From Hyphomonadaceae bacterium (GTDB taxonomy: Bacteria > Pseudomonadota > Alphaproteobacteria > Caulobacterales > Aquidulcibacteraceae), in assembly GCA_021299265.1 (NCBI GenBank), contig JAJTGP010000013.1:1-46319 (forward strand): DNA of 46,319 nt. The letters are read 5' to 3'. Shown piece by piece: positions 23,437-32,348 of the stretch. Both the position numbers and the translations under genes were made by a program. The notes beneath the pieces were generated by a model, which did no database searches, had not been told where the DNA came from, and saw only the letters and a program-made list of their open reading frames with translations. Position 1 is the stretch's first letter; each line of letters starts with the position of its first letter.

Positions 23437-25647
23437 TTAGGGGGCAGGCTTAGGCTCGGTTGCTGTTGGTTCGGTTTGCGGGCTCGGCTCAGGCGGCGGG
23501 CCGCCCGGCTGATCGGCTCCCGCGGCAATCGTCACGTTAAAGATAGGCGGTGGGCGTTTGCCTCGCCGTAAGTCATCGGCAATGCTGATCGGCGCCGAGC
23601 CCCCATTCAAACGCGCACGATAAACTTGGATATTTTCCAGCACACGCTGCACATAATTGCGCGTTTCAGAGAAAGGGATCTTCTCTACCCAATCAATGGC
23701 AGTCTCAAGGTCGGTCTCGCGGAACTCGCCATAGGTCTGCACCCATTGGCGGGGGCGGCCCGGCCCTGCATTATAGGCAGCAGCCGCCATAACATAAGAG
23801 CCATAAAAATTATTGACCAAATCAAAGAGGTGCGCAGAGCCTAAGGTCACATTGTGGGTCGGCCGACTGATCAGCCAACTGGTGTCATGATCCAGGCCCA
23901 TGCGGCGGGCTTGGCTGGCGGCGGTTGCTGGCAGGAATTGCATCAGACCACGGGCATTGGCCGTTGAGACGGCGCGGGTATTAAACTCGCTTTCTTGCCG
24001 CGTGATCGCCAGCGTATAGGCGTCCTCGATCTGGCCATAGCCAACAATCCGGGGGATTGTCATCAAGGGATAGGCAGCTTCGGTTGCCAGAATGCCGCGA
24101 TTGAGGCCTGCCTTAGCAACCCGGACCGCGAGTGCCGGTTCATCCCGTGCGCGGGCATATTCGGACAGCGCTTGGTGTTCGCCTTCGGTGTCGAGTTCAT
24201 CGTCCAAGGCAAGCGCAAACTGTCGGAAGAACTGGTTTTCGCCAGCTTCTGACAACAGATTGATGATGGCCATCATGGTGCGGCTATTCAGGCGATCGCG
24301 ATCTTCCTGCGTCGCCTTTTTTTCAGGCGGCAAGGTCAGTTGTGCAACTTGGCCCAAGGTTTCGGCGAGTTTTACCGCTGCCAATTGTCCGTAATAGACG
24401 GTTGGGAAAGCTGCCGCGGCCCGATATTGGCTTTGCGCGATATCGGGTTGATTCAATACTTCCGCCGTACGACCTAACCAATAGGCGGCACGGGCGCGCG
24501 AAACCGGGGTGCGGACACCACTCTCAAGCCGCTTGAAATGCTCGAGCGCGATAGTGGGTTGGTTTAGGAAACGCAAAGCCACCCAGCCGGAAATAAATTC
24601 CCCGTCGGCAAAGCGCTCGCCGCGCTGATAGCCATGGGTGGAGGCGATCCGATAGGCCGACTGCCAATCGCGGGTGACAATGGCTTCGTTCAGAAGATTG
24701 CGCCGCTCCGTCCAGATCAAGTCTTGGCCAGGCTCTGGAAGGCCACGTGAGTCGATTTGGGTGAGGAGGGAAAGGGCCTCTGCCCGGCGTCCGGCCTGAC
24801 GCAAGTTGCGGACGCGCTGATACTGAATGCCGCGATCGTCGAGGCTGACACCGGTAAGGGTCACGGTGTCGCCTGCTGCAATGCCAACCCGGCGCTGCGC
24901 ATTGAGGCGGCCGGTCTCGCTCATCAAAGGCCATAGTGGCTTGGACTGGGTGATGCGGTCGGTCCACAACAGAAAATCGACGCGGGCGTCATGGTCTTCC
25001 GTCGTCAGTTCGCTACCAAATCGGGCAAGCAAAGCCGCTTGGCTCGTACTGTCAAAGCGGTGATTGCGCCACCCATCAGCCAAAAATCGCTTCGCCTGCT
25101 CGCGCTCGCCCAGAGCAATCAAAACGGAGGCGAGCTCCAGTTTTCCTTCGCCAGAAATCGGGCCCGCATGGTCTAGGCCCTGTTCCTTGCGCTCTAAAAA
25201 GGTGCGCTTGGCTTGTGGGGTCAGAGTGGTTAAGGCAAGGCGCTGTTCGGCGCGGATACGAATGTTTTGACGGCTTGGGTAGAAAGGCAATTGATCGAGC
25301 GCTTGGCGCAATTCGTCAAAGCTGGCTGGGTTGGAATCGGCAGTGGCCAGGCGCCACAAGAGGAAGTTGCGAATTCGCGTATCGCTGGTGGTGGCGATGG
25401 TGGCGCGCACATAGCTCCAATCGCCGCGCTCGGCAGCCCGCAGGGCCGTCCTTAAAACCTCTACCGGTGTCGTGGGAACAGGGGCTGCAGTAAAATCAAC
25501 CGGGACAGAAGTCGGCACGGGCACAGGCACCGGCGTCGGCACCGTGGCGTCTTGTGCCAACGCCATGCCCGAAAAAAACGGGCTTGAAGTCAAAAGGCCG
25601 GTCATAAAAATGGCGAGAGTTGCCTTACGCGTGTCAAACACGGACAT
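23437..25647 (-). CDS. Soluble lytic murein transglycosylase (Slt type)
   Basis: A 736-residue periplasmic enzyme that cleaves the MurNAc-GlcNAc bond of peptidoglycan. It has an N-terminal signal peptide ending ALAQ, a proline/valine-rich linker, a long superhelical U-domain of TPR-like helical pairs, and a C-terminal SLT domain with catalytic Glu552 in ITRQESEF, followed by ARGLMQFLPATA and AYNAGPGRPRQW. Architecture matches E. coli Slt70, with an extra proline-rich C-terminal tail. Monocistronic by appearance: convergent with the MBL gene and divergent from dapA. Confidence 0.94.
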   Translation of the reverse strand: MSVFDTRKATLAIFMTGLLTSSPFFSGMALAQDATVPTPVPVPVPTSVPVDFTAAPVPTTPVEVLRTALRAAERGDWSYVRATIATTSDTRIRNFLLWRLATADSNPASFDELRQALDQLPFYPSRQNIRIRAEQRLALTTLTPQAKRTFLERKEQGLDHAGPISGEGKLELASVLIALGEREQAKRFLADGWRNHRFDSTSQAALLARFGSELTTEDHDARVDFLLWTDRITQSKPLWPLMSETGRLNAQRRVGIAAGDTVTLTGVSLDDRGIQYQRVRNLRQAGRRAEALSLLTQIDSRGLPEPGQDLIWTERRNLLNEAIVTRDWQSAYRIASTHGYQRGERFADGEFISGWVALRFLNQPTIALEHFKRLESGVRTPVSRARAAYWLGRTAEVLNQPDIAQSQYRAAAAFPTVYYGQLAAVKLAETLGQVAQLTLPPEKKATQEDRDRLNSRTMMAIINLLSEAGENQFFRQFALALDDELDTEGEHQALSEYARARDEPALAVRVAKAGLNRGILATEAAYPLMTIPRIVGYGQIEDAYTLAITRQESEFNTRAVSTANARGLMQFLPATAASQARRMGLDHDTSWLISRPTHNVTLGSAHLFDLVNNFYGSYVMAAAAYNAGPGRPRQWVQTYGEFRETDLETAIDWVEKIPFSETRNYVQRVLENIQVYRARLNGGSAPISIADDLRRGKRPPPIFNVTIAAGADQPGGPPPEPSPQTEPTATEPKPAP

Positions 25648-25928
25648 TCAAAAAAACTCCGGCGAGCATCAGCACAAATCGGGGGAGGGCTGTCTTCGCA
25701 TTGCGACCTACTGGCCGATTAGAGGGAACAGAAAGGATTGATCTTGGGAATCACCCCTTGTGTCTAGCGATCAAATCCCACTGAACCTAGTCGTATGTGT
25801 GAAAAAATCAGGGCAAGCACAGCCTTGTGCACGCCATTTGGTCTGCCCTTGGGTCTTGCATCCATATGAATTGCGGTCGAGAAGGGCATTCACGACCCAC
25901 TCACGTTTCAGCTAGGCCAGTACCACCC

Positions 25929-26816
25929 ATGACGGTTTTTAAAGGCGTTTATACCGCCCTGATCACGCCCTTCAAAGATGGCAAGGTCGATGATGCGTCT
26001 TTTCAGGCCTTGATCGAGCGCCAGATTGAAAATGGCGTACACGGAATCATTCCTGTTGGCACGACCGGCGAGAGCGCGACTGTGGACGATGCGGAGCATT
26101 GGCATTTGTTTGATTTGGCCATTGAGGCTGCAAACCACCGTGTTCCTGTGTTGGCGGGCTGTGGCTCGAACGACACCCAAGCCGCGATCCGCCATATGCA
26201 GGTGGCCAAGAAGGCTGGCGCAGATGGGGCTTTGATCGTTGCGCCTTATTACAACAAACCCAGCCAAGCGGGCCTGATTGCCCACTTCAACGCGCTCGGT
26301 AATGCCGTCGATATGCCAATCATGGTCTATAATATTCCTGGTCGCACCAATGTCGACATTCTGCCCGACACGATGGCCGAAATCGCCAAGCACCCCAATG
26401 TCGTGGCGTTGAAGGATAGTGCGGGCGACCCATCGCGCACGGCACTGCATCTGGCTCGTATCACCAAGCCATTTTCGATTTTTGCGGGGGATGACAATCT
26501 GGCTCTGGGGTTTGCTGCCTATGGGGCAGTGGGTTGCGTGTCGGTTCTGTCCAACATCATGCCGAAAGAATGTGCGCAATTGCAGGCCCTCTTGGCATCA
26601 GGTCAATTGGCCGAAGCGCGCGCCTTGAACCAAAAGCTGGACCCCTTGCAGCGCGCTTTATTCCTTGAGCCTAATCCGGGGCCCGCCAAATTTGCTATGG
26701 CAACTTTAGGCCTCTGTGCCGAAGATTTACGCCTGCCTCTGGTGCCACCCATTCCTGCAACCCGCGTTGCAGTACAAACGGCCATGATCGCAGCCGGGGC
26801 GTTACGAGGCAATTAG
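25929..26816 (+). CDS. dapA: 4-hydroxy-tetrahydrodipicolinate synthase
   Basis: Condenses pyruvate and aspartate semialdehyde, the first committed step to diaminopimelate and lysine. I start at ATG 25929 (295 residues), where the family fold begins (FKGVYTALITPFKDG); the frame remains open upstream but without conservation. Seen: GTTGESATV, YYNKPSQAG, the catalytic Tyr134 in MVYNIPGRT and Schiff-base Lys162 in VALKDSAGD. smpB follows after three bases. The 281-base gap to the divergent Slt gene holds no other gene; it contains a short inverted repeat (GCACA/TGTGC) near 25816-25829. Confidence 0.96.
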   Translation: MTVFKGVYTALITPFKDGKVDDASFQALIERQIENGVHGIIPVGTTGESATVDDAEHWHLFDLAIEAANHRVPVLAGCGSNDTQAAIRHMQVAKKAGADGALIVAPYYNKPSQAGLIAHFNALGNAVDMPIMVYNIPGRTNVDILPDTMAEIAKHPNVVALKDSAGDPSRTALHLARITKPFSIFAGDDNLALGFAAYGAVGCVSVLSNIMPKECAQLQALLASGQLAEARALNQKLDPLQRALFLEPNPGPAKFAMATLGLCAEDLRLPLVPPIPATRVAVQTAMIAAGALRGN

Positions 26817-26819
26817 GCC

Positions 26820-27287
26820 ATGCGCCCAGAACAACCCCGCAAATTAATCGCCGAAAATAAGCGCGCGCGCTTCGATTATTATATTGAAGATACCTATGAA
26901 GCGGGGCTGGTTCTAACTGGCACCGAGGTCAAAAGCTTGCGTCTTGGCCGCGCCAATATTGCCGAAAGCTATGCGAGCCCAGAGCATGGTGAGGTCTGGC
27001 TGATCAATTCCTATGTGCCCGAATATGGCCCAGCTTCGCGCTTCAACCACGAGCCGCGACGCAAACGCAAGCTGCTACTGCGTGAGCGGGAGATCAACAA
27101 ATTGTTCGCCGCTGTCGACCGCGAAGGGCGCACAGTCGTGCCGCTGAAACTTTATTTCAATGAGCGCGGGATGGTGAAGTTAGAACTAGCGCTCGCCAAA
27201 GGCAAAAAGGATCACGACAAGCGCGATTCGACCAAGGAACGGGAATGGAAGCGCGAGCAGGGGCGCTTGCTGCGCGATCGGGGCTAA
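26820..27287 (+). CDS. smpB: SsrA-binding protein SmpB
   Basis: A 155-residue tmRNA-binding protein needed for ribosome rescue by trans-translation. Typical features: [36 protein letters not shown], the LINSYVPEY strand and the basic C-terminal helix [19 protein letters not shown] that enters the mRNA channel. Between dapA (3 bases upstream) and the VTT protein gene (4 bases downstream), clearly one operon. No ssrA gene is seen in the window. Confidence 0.96.
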   Translation: MRPEQPRKLIAENKRARFDYYIEDTYEAGLVLTGTEVKSLRLGRANIAESYASPEHGEVWLINSYVPEYGPASRFNHEPRRKRKLLLREREINKLFAAVDREGRTVVPLKLYFNERGMVKLELALAKGKKDHDKRDSTKEREWKREQGRLLRDRG

Positions 27288-27291
27288 GGTC

Positions 27292-28017
27292 ATGTCGGGA
27301 TGGCTAGACCGCTTTTATCGCTTTTTCACTGAGATGGACTCAACGGCTGCCCGCGCGGTGTGGGTCGCTTTCATCCTGTTCTCGATTGCAGGTGTGGTTT
27401 TAACAGCCGGCATGATGTTCGTTGATTTGGACCAAGGCGGCATCGCTCAATTTTTGCGTGGCTTGCGCGACGCGTGGTGGGCACCTGCGGCCGTTACCGG
27501 TACTTTTATCACATTGGCCTTTATCGGTGCGCCGCAAGTTGTACTGATTGCCGCAACCGTCGCCGTATTTGGTCCATCTGAAGGCATCGTGCTGAGCTGG
27601 ATCGCCACATTGCTCTCAGCCCAAGTAGGCTTCATGCTGGGAAGGGTAGGCGGCGCTGCGGCCTTATCCAAACTCTTGGGTGGTCGCGGCGGCCGCGCGC
27701 TCCGTTTCATAGGAAAAAACGGGTTTCTCGCCAGTCTCATTATCCGCTTGGTGCCATCAGGCCCCTTTATTGTATGCAACATGGCCTTAGGGGCAGCAAA
27801 AGTCCGTTTGACGTCTTTTGTTGGCGGGACCGGGATCGGCATTTTACCAAAAATCTGCCTCGTTGCCTTTGGTGCGCATGGTGTCGGCGAGGTGCTCAAA
27901 GGCGAAAACCAAGGCGCGATTTGGTTTTTTGTGGCTGCCGCACTCATCTATCTGCTTCTTGTCTTGGTGGTGCGCCCAATGCTCGGTAAGAGCCAAGCAC
28001 AAGAGGGCCTTGATTAG
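27292..28017 (+). CDS. VTT-domain (TVP38/TMEM64-like) membrane protein
   Basis: A 241-residue inner-membrane protein with about six hydrophobic segments. The central LSAQVGFMLGRVGG and the following FLASLIIRLVPSGPFIVCNMALGAAKVRL match the VTT/SNARE-associated domain ('F-x-x-R-x-x-P...N-x-x-x-G'). These proteins are linked to lipid scrambling and undecaprenyl-phosphate recycling in other bacteria (family knowledge). Last full member of the dapA-smpB operon. Confidence 0.85.
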   Translation: MSGWLDRFYRFFTEMDSTAARAVWVAFILFSIAGVVLTAGMMFVDLDQGGIAQFLRGLRDAWWAPAAVTGTFITLAFIGAPQVVLIAATVAVFGPSEGIVLSWIATLLSAQVGFMLGRVGGAAALSKLLGGRGGRALRFIGKNGFLASLIIRLVPSGPFIVCNMALGAAKVRLTSFVGGTGIGILPKICLVAFGAHGVGEVLKGENQGAIWFFVAAALIYLLLVLVVRPMLGKSQAQEGLD

Positions 28018-28065
28018 GCGCAAGTTTTAGATTAATTTGCTGCCAACGAGGTCGAAAATCTAACG

Positions 28066-28257
28066 ATGCGCAAAATTATCCCATTTAACGGAATAAGCAC
28101 ACAAGATTTTGCTTCAACCTTACGGGTTGGGCAGGAGATTGCGGCCGCGCAGTATGATTTGGCTCAGCGGGCTGGTTCCTTGCTGCTGGATGCAGGCCGA
28201 CTTAATCTGAAGCTGGCAGGGCTGCTTATCAGCCCTTGGGCGCGCAAGAGTCGCTAG
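28066..28257 (+). CDS. Small leucine-rich protein of unknown function
   Basis: A 63-residue ORF, 48 bases after the VTT gene and 99 bases before leuA. The N-terminus is polar (MRKIIPFNGIS), the middle is helical, and the C-terminal third is leucine-rich (LLLDAGRLNLKLAGLLIS) with a basic end. The GAGGTCG near 28046 is too far away to be a strong ribosome binding site. Coding is plausible from its base composition and placement but not proven. Its position before leuA and its Leu runs raise the possibility of a regulatory leader, which is weak. Confidence 0.5.
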   Translation: MRKIIPFNGISTQDFASTLRVGQEIAAAQYDLAQRAGSLLLDAGRLNLKLAGLLISPWARKSR

Positions 28258-28274
28258 GCCAATTGGTCGGGTGA

Positions 28275-28297
28275 CGGCGCTCAGGGGTAAAGCGCCG
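28275..28297 (+). other. Stem-loop between the 63-codon ORF and leuA
   Basis: CGGCGCT (28275-28281) and AGCGCCG (28291-28297) form a perfect seven-pair stem with a CAGGGGTAA loop. No T-run follows, so it is not an ordinary intrinsic terminator. It could be part of an attenuator or a processing site. Confidence 0.45.
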
Positions 28298-28356
28298 CCA
28301 AGGGCCGCACAAAGGCTCTCTCTTCAAATGTTCAGCAAATCAGGCCACACAATATC

Positions 28357-29895
28357 ATGACCCAATCTATCCGTATTTTTGACACCACCATGCGCGATGG
28401 CGAGCAGTCGCCCGGCGCTTCCATGACTCATGACGAAAAGATCGAGCTCGCCAAATTGCTCGAAGATATGCGCGTCGATGTCATTGAGGCAGGCTTCCCG
28501 ATTGCCAGCCAAGGCGACTTCGATGCCGTACAAGCCATTGCCCGCACCATTAAGAGCAGCACCGTCTGCGGTTTGTCGCGGGCAGGGGCTAAGGATATTG
28601 AGCGCTGCGCGGAAGCCGTGCGCCCTGCACCCTTGAAGCGGATCCATACCTTTATTTCGACCTCGCCCATCCATATGAAGCACAAGCTGCAGATGGAGCC
28701 TGAGGCTGTGCTCGAAGCCATTCATGGCTCGGTCTCTTTGGCGCGGAATTATACCGACGATGTCGAATGGTCCGCCGAAGATGCCACGCGTACCGAGCGC
28801 GACTTTTTGTTGAGGTCAGTAGAAACCGCAATCCGCGCAGGCGCCACCACCATCAATTTGCCTGATACGGTCGGCTATTCTTTTCCAACAGAATATGGTG
28901 CCATGTTTGCCGATGTGATTGCCAATGTGCCGGGCGCAGATGAGGTCATTTTCTCGGCACATTGCCACAATGACTTGGGTCTTGCGGTCGCTAATTCCTT
29001 GGCCGCCGTTCAAGGTGGTGCACGCCAGATTGAGTGCGCGATCAATGGCTTGGGTGAGCGGGCCGGCAATGCCGCTTTGGAAGAAATCATTATGGCCTTG
29101 CGCGTGCGCGGTGACAGCTTGCCGTTTACAACTGGGGTAGACGCGACGCGTTTGATGATGGCGTCTAAAATGGTTAGTCGTATCACGGGTTTCCCCGTCC
29201 AGTATAATAAGGCGATTGTTGGCAAGAACGCCTTCGCGCATGAAAGCGGTATCCATCAGGATGGAATGCTGAAGCACGCCCAAACCTATGAGATCATGCG
29301 CCCCGAAGATGTCGGCCAAGGCGCAACCAATCTGGTCATGGGCAAGCATTCGGGCCGCCACGCCTTTAAGGATAAGCTGCGCGATATGGGCTACGAATTG
29401 TCCGACAATGCATTCCAAGACGCATTTAGTCGCTTTAAGGCGCTCGCGGACCGCAAGAAGCACGTCTATGACGACGACATCATTGCTTTGGTTGATGATG
29501 CCGCAGCCCATTATGACGATGCGATCAAAGTGTTGCGCTTGCGCGTAGTTGCGGGAACCGATGGTCCACAAACCGCTGAAATCGATCTGGAAATTGACGG
29601 CAAGTCGGCTTGGACGACGCAACGCGGTAATGGCCCAGTCGATGCGGTCTTCAATGCGATCTCCGCTTTGGTCCCCCACAGCGCGGTCTTGGACCTCTAT
29701 CAAGTTCATGCGGTCACTGAAGGCACTGACGCGCAAGCCGAAGTCTCGGTTCGCTTGAGTGAGCATGGCCGGTTTGTCACGGCGCGCTCTGCCGATGCCG
29801 ATACGCTGGTGGCGTCTGCAAAAGCCTATGCGAGCGCCTTGGCGCGCCTACGGGCTAAGCGCGAACGCGGTGAGGATGCGCAAGCAGCAGGCTAA
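28357..29895 (+). CDS. leuA: 2-isopropylmalate synthase
   Basis: Condenses acetyl-CoA with 2-oxoisovalerate, the first committed step to leucine. The 512-residue protein has the DRE-TIM barrel signature DTTMRDGEQSPGASM, the metal-binding HCHNDLGLAVANSLAAVQGG, ECAINGLGERAGN, GKNAFAHESGIHQDGML, and a C-terminal LeuA regulatory domain (about residues 395-500) that binds leucine for feedback inhibition. Length is typical for the bacterial type 1 enzyme. It is convergent with the pseudouridine synthase gene, 14 bases away. Confidence 0.96.
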   Translation: MTQSIRIFDTTMRDGEQSPGASMTHDEKIELAKLLEDMRVDVIEAGFPIASQGDFDAVQAIARTIKSSTVCGLSRAGAKDIERCAEAVRPAPLKRIHTFISTSPIHMKHKLQMEPEAVLEAIHGSVSLARNYTDDVEWSAEDATRTERDFLLRSVETAIRAGATTINLPDTVGYSFPTEYGAMFADVIANVPGADEVIFSAHCHNDLGLAVANSLAAVQGGARQIECAINGLGERAGNAALEEIIMALRVRGDSLPFTTGVDATRLMMASKMVSRITGFPVQYNKAIVGKNAFAHESGIHQDGMLKHAQTYEIMRPEDVGQGATNLVMGKHSGRHAFKDKLRDMGYELSDNAFQDAFSRFKALADRKKHVYDDDIIALVDDAAAHYDDAIKVLRLRVVAGTDGPQTAEIDLEIDGKSAWTTQRGNGPVDAVFNAISALVPHSAVLDLYQVHAVTEGTDAQAEVSVRLSEHGRFVTARSADADTLVASAKAYASALARLRAKRERGEDAQAAG

Positions 29896-29909
29896 GCCTG
29901 TCGGCCGGT

Positions 29910-30665
29910 TCAGTCTGGCAACACCGACTTCACAAACGCCGAAAAGTCTTCCGGCGGAGGTACGTTTAGGTGCAGGGGCTCACCCGTCGTCGGATGGGTG
30001 AAGTCCAGTGCCGCAGCGTGCAACATCAGGCGCGGGCAGGGCTTGCCTGCGAGCAGGAGCAGCCCGCCATATTTCGTATCGCCCGCCAGAGCATGACCAA
30101 TGGCGGAAAAATGCACCCGGATTTGATGCATCCGGCCTGTTTTCGGGGCTACTTCCACTAAGGACGCTGCAGCGCCTGACCCCAAGACGCGATAGGCAGT
30201 AAGGGCGGCTTGGGCGTCTGCTTCTCCGGCATTGGCAGGACGCATCAGGTCGATACCGCCGGACTTGATTTTGACCAGAGGCAGGTCGATTTGACCTTCC
30301 TCTGCCGCCAGTTTGCCGCCAACCAGCGCCAGATAGCGCTTCTCCAACTGTCGTCCGGCAAATTGGGCCGACAAATGCGCGGCAGCGGGGCCGGTCTTGG
30401 CGACAATCAACAGGCCAGAAGTCTCACGGTCTAAACGGTGGACGAGTTTTGGTTTGCGCCCTTTGCGGGTGGTGAAAGCAGCCAACAGCCGATCCACATC
30501 GCGCGTCACCCCTGAGCCACCCTGAACGGCCAAGCCGGAGGGCTTATTGAAGGCGATCAGCGCATCGTCCTTATAAACCACCATATCGCGGATATAGTCC
30601 TGCTCTTCTTGGCCGAGTGGGGCAGGGCCTTTGGCTGAAAAGCGACGGGTGGGACGATGGGCCAT
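29910..30665 (-). CDS. RluA-family pseudouridine synthase
   Basis: A 251-residue enzyme that isomerises uridine to pseudouridine in rRNA or tRNA. The catalytic Asp is in KLVHRLDRETSGLLIV, preceded by ALIAFNKPSGLAVQGG, and followed by EKRYLALVGG and GRMHQIRVHFSAIGHAL with the C-terminal LMLHAAALDFTHP. It lacks an N-terminal S4 RNA-binding domain, so it resembles RluA more than RluC/RluD in domain content. The modified site cannot be told. Confidence 0.9.
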   Translation of the reverse strand: MAHRPTRRFSAKGPAPLGQEEQDYIRDMVVYKDDALIAFNKPSGLAVQGGSGVTRDVDRLLAAFTTRKGRKPKLVHRLDRETSGLLIVAKTGPAAAHLSAQFAGRQLEKRYLALVGGKLAAEEGQIDLPLVKIKSGGIDLMRPANAGEADAQAALTAYRVLGSGAAASLVEVAPKTGRMHQIRVHFSAIGHALAGDTKYGGLLLLAGKPCPRLMLHAAALDFTHPTTGEPLHLNVPPPEDFSAFVKSVLPD

Positions 30666-30683
30666 CGCCGCTGACTAGCCCAT

Positions 30684-31220
30684 CTATGGCGCTACTCGCA
30701 AGGTGCTCATAAGGATCGTACTCATGCATGCGCGCGCGGCCTCGCGCGAGATCCCGCAAGCTTCAAACTCACCCTCCGCCCAGGCATCGCACAGACGTTC
30801 GAGCGTGAAGATCAGGGTGAGTGCTTCAACAGCGGCAAGGTGTGGGAAACGGGCGGTGATGGCACCCATTTGCTGTTGTCGTGTCTGCGCTCGAACAGCG
30901 GCAATCTCTGGATCAATTGCCGTTAGATGTCGAAGGGAGCGACGAAACAATCGGTGCGCGATATGATGGTCTAAGAGCGTATCGATCATCGCCGGGACAG
31001 TGTCAGCTTTTGCCAAAGCTTGGGCCTCTGCTTCTGCCCAATCCAGATAGATCGCAAGAAATATTGCCCTTTTGTCGGGAAAGTGCCGGTAGAAGGTTTG
31101 TGGAGCATAGCCCGCACGTCGGGCAATGGCATTGGTTTGGGTGCCGTCAAAGCCCTGTTCTTCAAATTCCAGCTGTGCAGCCTTGAGGAGTTCGGATCGC
31201 CCCGATTTGCGACTTTTCAC
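30684..31220 (-). CDS. TetR/AcrR family transcriptional regulator
   Basis: A 178-residue regulator. I start at GTG 31220, because AGGAGG (31235-31230 on the minus strand) lies nine bases upstream; the frame extends to a TTG at 31244 inside the operator. The N-terminal HTH domain includes FDGTQTNAIARRAGYAPQTF and YRHFPDKRAIF, the standard TetR pattern. The C-terminal ligand domain is variable. It is divergent from the alpha/beta hydrolase across a 53-base gap that carries a perfect palindrome, so it most likely represses itself and the hydrolase. Confidence 0.92.
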   Translation of the reverse strand: MKSRKSGRSELLKAAQLEFEEQGFDGTQTNAIARRAGYAPQTFYRHFPDKRAIFLAIYLDWAEAEAQALAKADTVPAMIDTLLDHHIAHRLFRRSLRHLTAIDPEIAAVRAQTRQQQMGAITARFPHLAAVEALTLIFTLERLCDAWAEGEFEACGISREAARACMSTILMSTLRVAP

Positions 31221-31244
31221 GACTTGAGACCTCCTGCTTGACAA

Positions 31245-31266
31245 TAAGTGATATCTATATCACTTA
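31245..31266. promoter_or_regulatory. 22-bp perfect palindromic operator between tetR-type gene and hydrolase
   Basis: TAAGTGATA (31245-31253), TCTA, TATCACTTA (31258-31266) is a perfect 9-4-9 dyad. On the minus strand, TTGGTC (31282-31277) and TATAGA (31259-31254) at 17-base spacing form a likely tetR promoter whose -10 is exactly the palindrome centre. On the plus strand TTGACA (31238-31243) precedes the dyad. Binding by the adjacent TetR protein would block both. Confidence 0.8.
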
Positions 31267-31273
31267 ATTGAGA

Positions 31274-32152
31274 ATGGACCAATCTTTTCTGCCAGTCAGT
31301 CAATTTCGTCGCGCCATTGGCGTTCAGCCGCCCTATGACTTGGTGGAAGCCGCAGGAACGAATGTCGCAATTGCGCGACGGGGTGCAGGGCTTCCGGTTT
31401 TGTGTTTGCACGCGGCGGCGCATGGCGGCCGTGATTTCGAAAGCCTTGTCGACGCTTTGGTGCCCTTGGGTTTTGAAATGGTGTGTGTCGACTGGCCCGG
31501 TCATGGCGCAAGCCCACCCGATGCATCCGGCCAGCCAGCCAGCGCCAAACGCTATGCGGCCGTTCTAAACGACCTCATTCCTGTCTTGTTTGGCGACGCA
31601 AGGCCCATTGTCATTGGCAATTCCATCGGTGGTGCAGCGGCATTGATCGCCGCCCTCGAAAAGCCCGAAGCCATGCGTGCCTTGGTTCTTTGCAATCCCG
31701 GTGGGTTGGCACCCCTTGATTCTTTAGCGATAGCAGTGATCAAGCTATTGGTCAGATTCTTTGAGGCCGGGGCCCGCGGCGCGCATTGGTTTCCAATCGC
31801 CTATGGCCTCTATTATCGGCTGGTTTTGTCGGGAAAGCCTGCCCAAGAGCAGCGCGCGCGCATCGTCCCGGCAGGGGCGGAAATGGCACCGATCCTTGCA
31901 CAGGCTTGGCGCAGCTTTGGAGAAGCCGATGCTGATCTCAGGAAACGAGCGCAGGCACTCAACCTGCCCGTATTTTTTGCTTGGGCTAAGTCCGATCAAA
32001 TCGTCGCGTGGTCACGGTCCAAGCGCGCGGTGGAAACGACCCCGCAGGCAAAGGTGGAATTCTTCAAAGGCAGCCATGCCGCCTTTCTGGAAGACCCGGT
32101 CGCGTTTCAAGCGTCGTTTTTGGCATTTGTGCGTTGCCTATCTAATGGCTAG
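31274..32152 (+). CDS. Alpha/beta hydrolase
   Basis: A 292-residue hydrolase starting at ATG 31274; no ribosome binding site is visible and the predicted promoter is so close that the message may be leaderless. Seen: VLCLHAAAHGGRDFE (oxyanion region), VDWPGHGASP, the nucleophile Ser in IGNSIGGAAAL, acid in WAKSDQIVAW and His in KGSHAAFLEDP. It resembles C-C hydrolase/haloperoxidase-like alpha/beta enzymes. Substrate unknown, but regulation by an adjacent TetR protein suggests an inducible role on a small molecule. Confidence 0.87.
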   Translation: MDQSFLPVSQFRRAIGVQPPYDLVEAAGTNVAIARRGAGLPVLCLHAAAHGGRDFESLVDALVPLGFEMVCVDWPGHGASPPDASGQPASAKRYAAVLNDLIPVLFGDARPIVIGNSIGGAAALIAALEKPEAMRALVLCNPGGLAPLDSLAIAVIKLLVRFFEAGARGAHWFPIAYGLYYRLVLSGKPAQEQRARIVPAGAEMAPILAQAWRSFGEADADLRKRAQALNLPVFFAWAKSDQIVAWSRSKRAVETTPQAKVEFFKGSHAAFLEDPVAFQASFLAFVRCLSNG

Positions 32153-32252
32153 GTGAAGAGCTATGTCGGTATCTAGACGCCTTTCTAATGGGTTTCACAA
32201 GAACTCACCAAAAATTGTATATACTTAAACTTGGAATCAACTGAACTTTCTC

Positions 32253-32267
32253 CATAATATCATTATG
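32253..32267. promoter_or_regulatory. AT-rich perfect inverted repeat upstream of the TadG-like gene
   Basis: CATAAT-ATC-ATTATG is a perfect 6-3-6 dyad in a 196-base AT-rich intergenic region (32153-32348). It lies 81 bases before the TadG-like ATG and may be an operator. No clear -35/-10 pair is placed with confidence. Confidence 0.35.
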
Positions 32268-32348
32268 TTAAGATCAAGCTGAGAACTTTGAAGCGAGAAT
32301 TCGCTGTTGTTATCGGCTACTTGTTTGTTTTTATTTTGGGCGACCTAA

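Noticed and set aside
28275-28297. Hairpin as an intrinsic terminator before leuA
   Set aside because: No T-run follows the stem, so I list it only as a stem-loop.
28816-29766. A 316-codon minus-strand ORF opposite leuA
   Set aside because: Antisense shadow of a well-conserved gene; no family features or start signals.
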